From: Hydractinia symbiolongicarpus | Taxonomy: Eukaryota; Cnidaria; Hydrozoa; Anthoathecata; Hydractiniidae | Reading direction: 5' to 3' | Assembly (NCBI RefSeq): GCF_029227915.1 | Contig: NC_079886.1 | Coordinates: forward strand, 6,944,001-7,008,000 | Length of the DNA: 64,000 nt | In this document: positions 23,065 through 38,201 of the stretch, piece after piece | Layout of the letters: every line of letters begins with the position of its first letter | Position numbering within the stretch: position 1 is the stretch's first letter | Notes under the pieces: generated by a model | Told to the model about the DNA's origin: nothing | What the model saw: the letters and a program-made list of their open reading frames with translations, nothing else | Databases searched by the model: none | Translations under genes and position numbers: made by a program

Positions 23065-25179
23065 ATGGAAAAGAAAGAAGATAACGAACAAAACAGTAAA
23101 AAAGAGTGTGCGAGTGGGATGGACACACAAAATGGTAGTATTATGAATTGGGGGAGAATGCATTTGCAATCATTTTTATCTGTATTATCTTCCAAGGAAC
23201 TTGGTCCAGGAGAAGTTACAGCTATTGCGATGAGTTTGGTTTTTGGTAGCTTTGTAATTGTTCTACCATACACTGTCAATCTAGTTGGCTTACCGATATG
23301 GATAATAACCTTCATAGTTGTTATACTACTTGTGAGTTACTCGAATCACCTAATGAATGAATCCTGCTTGCGAATGCTCGAGGAATATAAGGGAGAGGAA
23401 TTCGTACGAGCACCACAGATGAAAATTGCAAAATTGGCCGGTGGGAATGCTTTTCAAAAGCTTGTTGTTGGAGCGCTATACACGAATTTTGCATTTTTTG
23501 CTATATCCTTAATTTTGGTTGCATCCACAGTACTTGGTGAAATAGTTTCGGTACCTGGAATATCTGAGATAAACAGCGTGAGATGTTGGGTTGTAATTTC
23601 CACAGTGTGCATTTTCCCTCTTGTACAGCTTGGATTTTACAAGGACTTAAAGCAGAGTGCCTTTATTGCTCTGACAACTTCATACATGGCTTTGCTAGTC
23701 ATTCTTTGTACGAGTGCTTACATATTGTTAATAGGTAAAATACCTACTGAAAGTGACAGCAAATATATTCACCCTTATCCTGGAAATGTTTTCAGAGTAT
23801 TTGGTACCGTATTTTATGCTGTTGGAGGCATTACAGTGACGACTCCTGAAATAATTGTTTTTGCAAATGAGCCAAAGAAAATGGACCAGAGTATTTTTGT
23901 CGCATACACCATGTTGACAGTCATTTATATGGGGTACAGTATCATAATGTATGGAGTATTTCGAGGAAGTATGAAGCCAACGACAACTGCCACTTTGCTG
24001 CAAGCTATTGAATTGAATGGAAACGCAGCAATCCCCAGAACGTGTATCTTTATTGTCCAGTTGGGAATAAGTCTGCATTTTATGTTAGCAGCTGTTCTGT
24101 TTTTAAATCCTTTATTTACAAATATAGAATCAAACTTCAAAATGCCTGTAGGTAAGATTACTAGCTATATACCTTAAGGGAACTAATTTTCGCGAGCATG
24201 CAATATTTTGTACATTTCGTAATATTTATTGTCCGCTAAATGTTGATGGAAAGTTATTACGCAAAATTAAATTCCCTCGAAATTATACTCGCAATTCGCG
24301 AAAATATATAATTCACCATTGCCTATTGAAAAGTAAGGTTGTTACAAAAAAAATGTTTGTTTGATATAAATATAAATGTTTTGAAAAACATTGACTTTCA
24401 TGGGTTTCCATCAGATAGCAAAAATAACTCATCGCAATTTAATTCTCATCTGTTCAGTACGTTAAAATAAATTTTCGCAAAAATTCGTTTCCTTTAAGAT
24501 AGTATATTGATATCTATTTGTAACCTGAAGAGTTATCGAATGAGTGATAGATTTTTCTAATTACAGTTTTTGTGTTGGTCGCTGAAATAAACCTTATCTC
24601 GTGTAAACGTAACAGTAATGGAAAGAATCTCTTTAATAATAGCCGTATTCCGTGTGTCTGTGCGCAAAAAAAGTCGTGTTACAGAAACACGAAGTGCGAT
24701 ATATAAAGGGCGGGCGAACCCGTGGATTTATTCACGGGCTACCGACTAGTCTATATTATAATGCCTGTATGCGTCTGTCTGTTAGTCACGCAAAATAGTA
24801 ACCGCGTAGCGAGACACACGAAATGCGGTAAATGAAGGATTTATCCAACGGGCCACCAACTAGTCCATTTCATTTTTATCCTTCATTCTATTTAGAGTTT
24901 ACCTGGAAAAGATTTGTTCTTCGATCTTGTGTACTTCTGGCTGTTACAACTGTGTGTCTACTTCTACCCAACTTTCAATCCGTCGTTTCTTTAATGGGCG
25001 GTACAGTGTTGGTTCTTTCTTCAACAATCCTTCCCATTATTATGTATGCAAGGCTCCACGAGTTAACTACATCGAAAAAGATATTTTTGTTTTTTGCTTG
25101 CTTATTTGCTGCTGTCTGTATGGTTGGAAATTTTGTCGTGTCGACTCAAGATATGGTCAATGGAGTTGCGTTGTCATAA
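23065..25179 (+). CDS. Aa_trans-family amino acid transporter (SLC32/36/38-like)
   Basis: Two coding exons: 23065-24151 and 24896-25179, joined by a phase 1 intron (GTAG|GTAAG; CTATTTAG|AG), giving 456 aa. The cytosolic N-terminus (about 50 aa) is hydrophilic. TM1 begins after LGPGEVTAIAMSLVFGSFVI and carries the LPYTV block typical of the family. About ten to eleven hydrophobic segments follow, including YTNFAFFAISLILVAST, GTVFYAVGGITVTTPEI, FIVQLGISLHFMLAAVLFL and, from exon 2, two final TM helices with MGGTVLVLSSTILPIIMY. Length and topology fit the auxin/amino-acid permease superfamily, which moves amino acids with H+ or Na+ across plasma or vesicular membranes. Substrate cannot be assigned. 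Exon 2 was needed because exon 1 alone runs into an intronic stop about nine codons past the donor. Confidence 0.88.
24172..24499. mobile_element. ~330 bp MITE in the transporter intron
   Basis: Imperfect terminal inverted repeats: CTTAAGGGAACTAATTTTCG at the left and the complement of CTTAAAGGAAACGAATTTTT at the right, both continuing GCGA-like. The left end starts 20 bp past the donor. No ORF. Confidence 0.6.
24628..24863 (+). mobile_element. Two Helitron-like mini-elements, head to tail
   Basis: Copies at 24628-24749 and 24750-24863. The first runs A|TCTCTTTAATAATAGCC to the hairpin CCCGTGGATTTATTCACGGG, a 7-nt spacer and CTAG|T. The second starts immediately with TCTATATTATAATGCC and ends CCACCAACTAG|T, 32 bp before the exon 2 acceptor of the transporter. 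Confidence 0.75.
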
Positions 25180-27096
25180 TAGAATTCGTAGGGAACTTTT
25201 TATTAAATAGTCCATCACCTCGAATTTCGAAAATGATCCTGAAATTAAGCTAGAAAATTTAGTAGAAAAAACACGCAGGTGAGACATGCGTTGTAGCTAC
25301 AATGTTTAGATGGCTAATCATGAAATTTATACCAAATGGAGTTAAAATGATTAATCTACATATATCAAGTTGGAATTGAAAATGTAATTAAGAAAATCAA
25401 TACGAGAAATCCAACAAGAAACTTGTTGTTGTAATTTTAATTTGATTTTATGTCTTGTCACTGGCCACAAAAAAATGCGGTGAGGAACAAAAGCTACTTC
25501 GGCGACAGAAGTTTACATTTTCAGTAATTTTCGAAAATTTGTTACAAACGCCTGAAAAAATTGCCTCATGTCCCTACAGCATGTCATAAACAGACTACAG
25601 GATCTAATGTTTAATTTGCGGACCACAAAATAAAAAAAATGTGAAACACGGAAAATTGTGACCAAACTATGTTTTGTGAATAAAAATTTGGTGTCATAAT
25701 TTAAATTTAACAAGGAGTTTAAAAGAACTACTATAAATTATTTTTCTTAAAAATAGAAAACATGCGTAAAGTTTTTAATGCCATTAATTGAGTAAGGAGG
25801 TAGTATGCAAAATTACCTAGTATGTAAGCGCATAGTATGTAAGCGTCCTTGTCCTCAGGGATTCTTGTCTTTTCGATAGGGATGTCAAGTCTTGACTTTA
25901 TAAAATGATAGAAGAGCTTTCTGCCTTGCTAGCGTCAAATAACAAAGATCGACCCAACGACAGTTTTTATTAGGGCTTGGTGTGTGTGAAGGACGGAACG
26001 TAGTTAGAGAAAGTTATAACTTTCTGACCCAGCAGCAACAAGTGTTAGATAACGTTTGGGAGAAAAAACAGCGGCTTTCATTGACTTCACGTCGTTTTTA
26101 TGAAACTACACAGAAGAAATTCCTAGCAAGGATTCAAAAAGTTATTTTTATGCAAAAATTGCTCGAAACAACTAGAGTTGTTCGATTTGTTATACCTATT
26201 CGGAAACGCAAAAACAGTCTGGTAACGGGATACTTCGAGTTATAAGGTCAGTTAATTCACAACCAGTGGTCATTTCTGTTTTTTGTTGAGTATCGTGAGG
26301 ACCATATATTTTAGGATCAAACATGTAATTTACGAAATATAAAGAAAATTTGACCGAAAAAATAGCGACATTGTATTATACTCACAGTACAGATAAAATA
26401 AGGACCAGACGTGTAATTTTTTGATAAAAATGCAATTTTACTAACCAAAGTAAAATAACGACGAAACGTGCGCAATAAAAATACTAAAACAAGATAACAA
26501 GGATTTTAAAAACCAAAAACTTATGCAACACGAAATGTTAACAACGAAATACTATAACCAACAATGGCCACTTTGCGTATTAGAGCGTGATTTTTACGAG
26601 GTGAAGCTACATAATGACTACACGTATAATTTGAGGATAGCAGGTCATTTCTTTTGGCGCGAAGATTGTGTTAGCGACTTTAGCATGTATATTAATCTGT
26701 AGCTGCAAATTTTTAAAGTTGTTGCGCTGATATTGGAGTCAACATGATTCTTCACCACTTTGTGCAAATTTTACCAAAGTGTAAAATCTTATTATGACTT
26801 CCTATTCACAATGGAGTGCTAAATATCGCATCACGAACCCTTCGTTTTCAGCGAATTGTGAGCTGAGTTATCAAGACTTCTCAATCTCGATGGTCTATAA
26901 ATCCTAATAAAACCAGTGACATTCAACAGAGAAGAAAGAATAACAATTTTTATCGAATAAAAGTATAGCAAGTGTTTGCACTACCAATAAATAAATTCAT
27001 TTGTATATAATATGTTACAATATGTTTAAAAAACTAAAACTAAAGTATATATATATACACCTAATTGACGTGTGTGGATAATATTGTTAAGTTGGG
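25180..27096. other. Intergenic region between transporter and CDK5
   Basis: Convergent gene ends, so 3' UTRs are expected from both sides. The 87-codon frame at 25982-26245 has no recognisable domain. Near 25820-25850 there is a short direct repeat of TAGTATGTAAGCG. Confidence 0.4.
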
Positions 27097-31033
<3,937 letters not shown>

Positions 31034-32720
31034 CCTTTAATTCTAAAAACAAAGTTTGATATAATGACAACTTCGAAAACTTAGCTAGATGCAGCTATGA
31101 TAAAACTGTTGTGTTGTATCCCAAAAATTGAAATAAAAAAACTGTAAAACTGTTTACAGTTCACGTTCAACAAAGATCAAACCTTTTTCTCAGAAAAAAA
31201 CATTGACAATAAATAACGTCATGTAAAAATATGCACCAAAAAATCGGAATCTATAGCACGCCAAAAGAAACTTTATTACCATCGCCTACATTTATAAATT
31301 CTCCTGCTGTTTAATTACAAAACTTTGTTTCTCTATTATGATACTACTTTTCACAATTAATCTTGTTTTAATACTATCTTGATATAAAATTTTGTCGGTG
31401 ATATTTAAAACTTTATTTGCTATATTTGAAAATTTCAAATACTTTCTCCTGGGGCATACACCATATATGCCATGGTTATGGTGTTCATAAGGACCTAAAT
31501 TTTTGACGTCATATAAAGCTGTGGTCTGACTCGTCTACTCGAATCCTGTGAAATGTGCGAAAGAGAAAAAGATTAGGTGGGTATCGTATTTTATTTTAAT
31601 TCATAATGTAAACTGAAAATATCAAACCTTTGTATTCTCTTAAAAAATTGTTTTTAAATTCTACGTTTTGGTTCCTCAATTAAGCATTTTCCTTGCGTGC
31701 GCCATGTTTTCTCTCCATGCTCATTTTTCCGCAGAAATTTATAATTGTAAAAGATCAAGAGTAAATCAAAATCGAAAGTCTTATATAAAACTCCAAAGTC
31801 TATATTATTAAAACTATTAATGTATTATACAAAGGGTAGTACGAAAATTAGTGTTTATATTTGAATTTATAGTATATAATTCAAACACTTTTAGGGCAGA
31901 AAACGTTTTTTTTTAAGGTACACGAGAAAGTTTATGCCCACGCCGCGCGAAGTCGAATGATAATCAGAATAATGATGGCAATAAAGTTCATTTTGGTGCG
32001 CCATAGGGATCCGAAAAAGGTTTGCAAGATTTAGGTAAGATGGCGCCGTAGTTGTGTTAACAGTCCAGCCAGTCATCATTAACCTTTTTAAATGTGTACA
32101 TTTTCCGCGGTTAGCTCTTTTGGCTTTTGTGGCAGGCAAAAAGATGCGTGTGGTAGGTGAAGTGACATCCTTTTCTGTTTCTTCACACGAAGGTATCATT
32201 ACGACTTTATATGAATAGCTTGCCACGCGGTAGCCAGAAGGGGCTTACCGCGGAAAATTTAAACATTCAGAAAGGTCTATAGCTAGGTATACAGATGTGC
32301 ATATTTTACATGGTTAGGTAGCCTCACAAATGTTGAGAGATTGCCCTGTCCATTATTTTGGGGGAGCCTTGCATGCATGGCTTCGATAAAGAGTTCAAAA
32401 GTATTTAAATGCTCCTTACAAGTTAGCTACACAGATCAATTGTGGTCAGCGCCTTGCTAGAAAACTCCCTGTAACATGTGGTGGTATATAGCTAGATCAA
32501 ATCAAAAATTTCTTTCATTTTTAACTAAATTCAGATGGTTCTCTAAATAAACACGATAGGAAGTGCACCAAAGTCTGCTAAAATCACCACTAAAAAATTA
32601 AATTAAGAGGACACAGTAAAAAATGTATATTTTATTATTTTCGATGTTTCTGGAGTCCTATGATTGAATGTTCTGGATTTTTCCGGATTACTTGCTCTGG
32701 AGTCAGTGTAACCAGAAGAC
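31034..32720. other. Region upstream of CDK5
   Basis: TTTTTAG on the minus strand lies nine bases before the CDK5 ATG and looks like a splice acceptor for a 5' UTR exon or spliced leader. AAGATGGCGCC near 32038 resembles a YY1-type promoter motif. A 111-codon minus-strand frame at 31891-32226 is not recognised; it could include an unrelated first exon. Confidence 0.35.
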
Positions 32721-32752
32721 AACTGCATGCTGATTTCTTTGACATAACATAA

Positions 32753-33521
32753 CAGTTAAAAAAGCGTATAGATGGTCACCGTTTTGTTCTTTCAATTCTT
32801 AATCACATGTCCCGTAAATCAGCACCTCCTACAAAATTTATAAAGACTGCTACTCTAAATCCTCTTTACTGGAACCTTAGCCTGGTTAAATTCTCTGATA
32901 TGATCAGATCTTATAATATCATTTTTCTTCTGAATATTTTTTACAAAACTTTTCCTGATAGCATTCTCAAAACCTTTAACATTAATTTCTTTTATTCTTA
33001 CCACACATGGGCAGGTGAAAAGGGCTTTTTAAATCTACCTCATGTCCACTCAGCTGGCTTTGGTAAAAAATCCATTAAATTTCTTGCAAATAATTCTTGG
33101 AACAATCTTCAAAATTCTTCACCCTGTAAAATTTCTAATAAAAATACCATTGAAATGAAAAAATCCTTCATAAACATTTCATAAACTTGTATAAAAACTG
33201 ATTGAATTTTCAAATTGCACCTGCTTTAATTTCTCTCCATTGTTGGTGTGTGATATATTGCTTACAGTTTTTGACAGTCCCTGTAAATTACAATTTATCC
33301 CTGTGATTACTTCGCCTAAATGTTTGTCTTGACCCTATGTTGTTTTGTGGTTTTGTCCCATGTTATTTTTTTTCAGGTAGCCATAACACTTTTTAAGCTT
33401 TTGCTTAATGGTGGTTATCCCTTCATTAGGTAGTTTTGACAAGCTTTTACATGAATAAATTTTTTGTTATTTTATTGAATTCATACTATCTGATGGAAAA
33501 TAACTAACTAACTAACTAACT
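32753..33521 (+). mobile_element. LINE retrotransposon 3' relic
   Basis: An open frame from about 32753 to 33184 matches the layout of the C-terminal tail of LINE ORF2: NPLYWNLSLVKFSDMIRSYN, then LNIFYKTFPDSILKTFNINF, FYSYHTWAGEKGFLNLPHV, GKKSIKFLANNSWNNL and a basic helix before the stop. This is the tail that follows reverse transcriptase in CR1/RTE/jockey-type elements. The 3' end is marked by (AACT)n at 33501-33521, the simple tail common in such LINEs. The catalytic part is missing, so it is 5'-truncated and dead. Confidence 0.7.
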
Positions 33522-35314
33522 GAGAAAAGGTTTATAAATCTTTTACTCTTGTTACAGCCAGCTAGCTGTTATAGGTGGTAGTTTAGCGAAGGGGGCAGCA
33601 TCAATCCTCAAGTTACCACGAAAAAATTTTTAAAATTTCTTTTTTAAACCGACCTACCTGCACCAAAAACATCAATGGGTTCAGTACAGTCTGAATGTAT
33701 AACCTACCGCGTACACGCTAATATCACACCTTTGGGTGGAGGACGATAGTCGTTTGTCTTTTGTTATAATATAATCCCTTAAGGCTTTTGCAAGTTTATA
33801 TTTGCGTGCTAAAAACAATGCACTCGCAAAGAAGTATTGGAGCAATTATATTTCTTGTAATAGCGAGATGCAATGTATAAATGTATTGATAAGCTATTCC
33901 CTTAAGTATTAGCGTGAAGTAATCAAATAATAAAAATCTTTCACAAAGTTTTATAATACATTGTGCGAGAATGTATTGTTGATGTAATTACTTAAAAAGA
34001 TTCCAGTGTGTTTAATTTAAAAAACATGAGAAGCATTGTTCACAACTATTAAATGACTCGTGGGTTTTTTTATTAAAAGAATACAACTACGGTTTATTTT
34101 TGTAAAACAAATGGTATATATTCTGAAATAAATACAATATCTACATTTCTCGATGAAAATATTTCCTTCTTAACAAACAACGTAAAATAAATCCTTCTGC
34201 ATACTTTTTTATTGAAACAAATAAAAACATCGCCGCTTTTCGTTTATATATAAACTTTTAAAATACGATCTAACTAAACTTTTATATTAACTATTATATA
34301 AACTATTATATTAACTAATATTTTATATATATATAAACAATTGATCGCGTGGGGTCATTGTTTATCAGCAAGGCAATTATTTTCTTAAAAAAACAAAAGC
34401 TATCGCAATGTTATTGTTCTGTGTAACTACATGCGAGTTTCGCATCCGTGGTAGATTCCATTCAGACTGTACTGTACCAACTGCAAAAAAACAAAAGCAT
34501 TTATGGTAGCTGTTACCTTATGGCTGGTATCTTAGTTTTATTATTTGCATTATGTGTGTGTGAAAGAGTTTAGGTCAAAAAAGTGCAAAAGAACAGTGTT
34601 AATTGAAAACATTGGGTACCCCAATTATAGGATGGGGTTTTTGGGTGGTAGTTTTATTCTACAGATCAGATAATTGTGTGCTCTCCTTTGCTGCTGACCA
34701 GATTTGCAGATGGAAACCATCCCATTATATTCAGACTAAATGGTTTCTATTAGTGTAAATAACGACTCGTAAATAACTTTTAAGAAAAGGCTTTTGCCAT
34801 GGAAGGTTTTTACAGCAAATCTTCAGCAGTTTTCGTTGACTTTGTTAATATTCATGTACGTAAATGTGTATGTTCAAATTAAATAAACTGAATGCTTAAA
34901 ACATATTTACCCCCCCCCCCCCCCCCCCCAACACTGTGATAAACTCCTGAGTACAGCACCTGATACCAATTACATGATGTTATGCATTAATTATAGCATA
35001 ATTATCAACAATTTTAAGTCAAGATTCTCCCCCAAAAAATAGATTTTAACGTTTTAAGATCTTTCATGAAACCAACTGGTTTTTTCATGAGAGACAACCT
35101 TTTAAAACTGCCTGTATATTGATGAATCTGTTTTTTTCAAATTCCTTAAAATTATATATTATATAAGGGAAAAAATATTTGCTAATTCATGTTATTTTTC
35201 AGCTGAAATAGCAAGTAACAAAACCAACCCTGATAATATGATAATTTATGTATTTATCATGGTGGATGCTTTTACTGCAAATTTTTGTTTAGTATTTTTA
35301 TTTATTTAGGCAAA
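33522..35314. other. Intergenic region upstream of uridine phosphorylase
   Basis: A 20-base poly(C) run lies at 34910-34929. No gene seen. TTTATTTAG at 35301-35309, six bases before the next ATG, looks like a splice acceptor. Confidence 0.45.
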
Positions 35315-38201
35315 ATGAAATTAACTAATCAACATTTAGGTCAACTGGAATTTGATCACTTCCATCATCTTGGCTTCAGCACAAATTCTAAGGACATTAA
35401 AAGTTTGTTTCAAGATGTTAAGGTTTGACAAAAACTTACATAATGTACCTATCATCGATATTGGCGAAATGTTAGAAACATAATCAGAAATATTAGTTAT
35501 ATATAATGTTGTATTAAATGCATGTTAATTTAATTTTTTAGTTTGTCTGCTTAAGTGGCAGTGTTGACAGAGTTTTTAACTATGCTAAATTTGTGAACAG
35601 CAAACTAAAGATGGTTAAAGAAGATGATTTAGTTGATTTATGTTCAACTGATCGTTATTCTATGTACAAAGTTGGGCCCATATTGATAGCAAATGTAAGT
35701 ACAAGAACTTAATCTCATAACTTTTGGTTAGACATAATATTTATAAGTAGCACAGTAAAATAACCAAATCTTTTTAATTAGAACAAACAATGACTTCATC
35801 AGGAAAATATAGTTTACATCAACTCATTGATGAAAAGAAGAATCATAAAAAAAGATAACATTTTTGAAAATACCAGTTTGATGATGTTCTTGTGCAGAAA
35901 ATTAACCTGAACAGTAAAAAGACGTATAAACAAGATGTTGCTTTTTTGTCATTGAATATATATATTTCCGTAATACTTTGTGATATTTCCATAAAATTAA
36001 TGTAGAGAAGTAGCAATCCATGCTAATTCATGATCTGTCAGTGTATCTCTGAAATTCATGTTAAGGACAGATTTAAATGTATAAAAGAGCAACACATTTA
36101 TTTATAATTTTTTTGTTTTACCAGCATGGCATGGGTGTTCCATCAGCCTGCATCATTTTGAATGAACTGTTTAAACTTCTTCATTATGCTGGTGCAAACG
36201 ATGTCACCTTTTTTCGAATAGGTACATGTGGTGGACTTGGTATATGTTTTTGTTCTTTATTTTTTTCATAAAAATTGGTTCAGACCAACAAACTTATTTA
36301 TTCTCAAATTCCAGTAGGAAATGTGTGTTTTTACTTTTCAATTCTTGACTGCCTGTTCTTGTTTTTAATGTTTGGTTTTCACCATAATTTCATAATTTTA
36401 ATATGCTGTTAAACTTTCTTTTTGCGAAAAAAAAAAACTTTTATGACATGGAAGGATAACGATTTTTAGATATTCCTGTAACATGATCTTGGAATCAAAA
36501 ACTTGCACCAATTATTTTCCAATGTTTCGGCCAGGGTTTGGCATGATTATTTCCAAGAAAATTACACATTTCCGAAATATTGACTTGACTTCAACTCTAA
36601 TGTTAACTGATATGTAACCAAGCTTATTTGTTTGTTAGGATTGGAACCGGGAACAGTCGTTCTAACTAAAAGATCAGTAAATGGGTTACTATTGCCAAAG
36701 CATTCTCAGGTAATTACATATACATGATTTTGTTGGAAATCTCTGAAAGCTCGACGGCTATAGCTAGCAAACTTATTTTAAATTGTCTTGTTTTTTTTCA
36801 GCTTCCAATCAGTTATGTTTGACAAGGTCTAAAAGCGTTTACAAAATTTTGTATTTTTGGGGAAATTCAAGGGTACTTGCTACTATCACGAAAAATTTTT
36901 AAGAAACATAATTACATTACCCTGGAGTAATTTTGAACAAATCCATTCTGGCACTGCTTCCTTTTCATAAAAAAAACATGAGAAAAACAAACATAAAATC
37001 ATAATGTAACCTGTAAGGGTAAATCTCGTATAAGTAAAGGAGGGTTCTGTCTTTTTTAATTCCAATCTGGACAAAGCAGCGCTTAAACCAAATATGTGTC
37101 AACAGTGGCCACTAAATAACTGAACTTTAAAAATAGCCAAAATATAAATTCATTTTGAGCATAATATTTTGGCTCTTGAGCTTGATCAAATATACACCTT
37201 ACATACAACATTTAGCCTTTTTTAAATGTAAATCTACACATATATTTTTCAAGCTGTTTCACAATAATAATTACTTAGGTTGTGCTTGGAAATGTTGTAG
37301 AGTATGATACAACTTTTGAGCATGGTTTATCAGAGGAAGTGTTAAGTTTGGCGAAAGAAGAAAAAGCACAATTTGATTTTGATGTTGTAATTGGAGATAC
37401 GATGTGTTCAGACGACTTCTACGAAGGTAAATGCTGTTTTATTTTCTTGATAACCCCCAAAGCACCAGTGACCAGGTATTGAAATTCTTGGCAAAATATA
37501 TATCACCCTTAAAATCCTGTTATAGTGATCTGATCTGATATTATAATTATCTGTTTTAAATTATGTTTCTTTTTTACTTTTCTTTTGCCTACTGTAAGTT
37601 GCTCCACTGCTTCCTTGTCGACCATATATCCATTTCTTTCCTTATTAATACATTTTATTGGTAATCTTGAAAAGATTTTATATTATTTTACCTCAAAATA
37701 AATCCAGCTGCAGTTATTATCTCAAGTGTCGCCCCTGCTACAAATATATGAGGAATCATATATTAAGTCCAACATGAACCGTTTTACGTCGCGTTCTCCA
37801 AAAAAAAACCTTAATACGTGATACAAAAATTTCGAAAATAAAATCCCTCTTCGGTCTTTAAAATTGGTTGTTTTTTCATTTATCTAAATCTTACGTTTTT
37901 AACAGGCCAAGCAAGACTGGATGGAGCATTTTGTCCTTACTCAAGAAAAGACAGGGATGAATTCCTGGAAAGAGCTTACGAAAATGGAGTGCGTAATATT
38001 GAAATGGAATCACTTGTCTTCGCATCTATGTGCATTCGCGCCGGTGTGAAAGCCTGTATCGTATGCGTCGTTTTAGTGAACCGGCTCAATGACAAAGACC
38101 AGATTTTAATATCAAAAGAACGCGTTAAGGAATTTGAAGCGAGACCAGGTGATTTAGTCTTTGAATTTATGAAACAGCATTTGAATTTAAACGATGGTTA
38201 A
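35315..38201 (+). CDS. UPP1: Uridine phosphorylase
   Basis: Six coding exons: 35315-35422, 35542-35694, 36125-36239, 36639-36709, 37279-37426, 37906-38201. All junctions are GT-AG and the frame is continuous for 296 aa (human UPP1 is about 310). The enzyme catalyses reversible phosphorolysis of uridine to uracil and ribose-1-phosphate in cytosolic pyrimidine salvage. Diagnostic segments in order: FQDVKFVCLSGSVDRV, STDRYSMYKVGPILIANHGM, a FFRIGTCGGLGLEPGTVVL phosphate-site region, VVIGDTMCSDDFYEGQARLD, and VRNIEMESLVFASMC, the nucleoside-binding EME motif. The order and spacing match animal UPP rather than bacterial Udp. The start lies six bases after a good acceptor; an upstream coding exon cannot be excluded because human UPP1 has about 20 extra N-terminal residues. 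Confidence 0.95.

Noticed and set aside
23728-24140. Minus-strand frames over the transporter
   Set aside because: Antisense shadows of the transporter exon.
31891-32226. 111-codon minus-strand frame as a CDK5 5' extension
   Set aside because: CDK5 already has its normal N-terminus in the exon at 30988-31033; no splice link is needed and no homology is evident.
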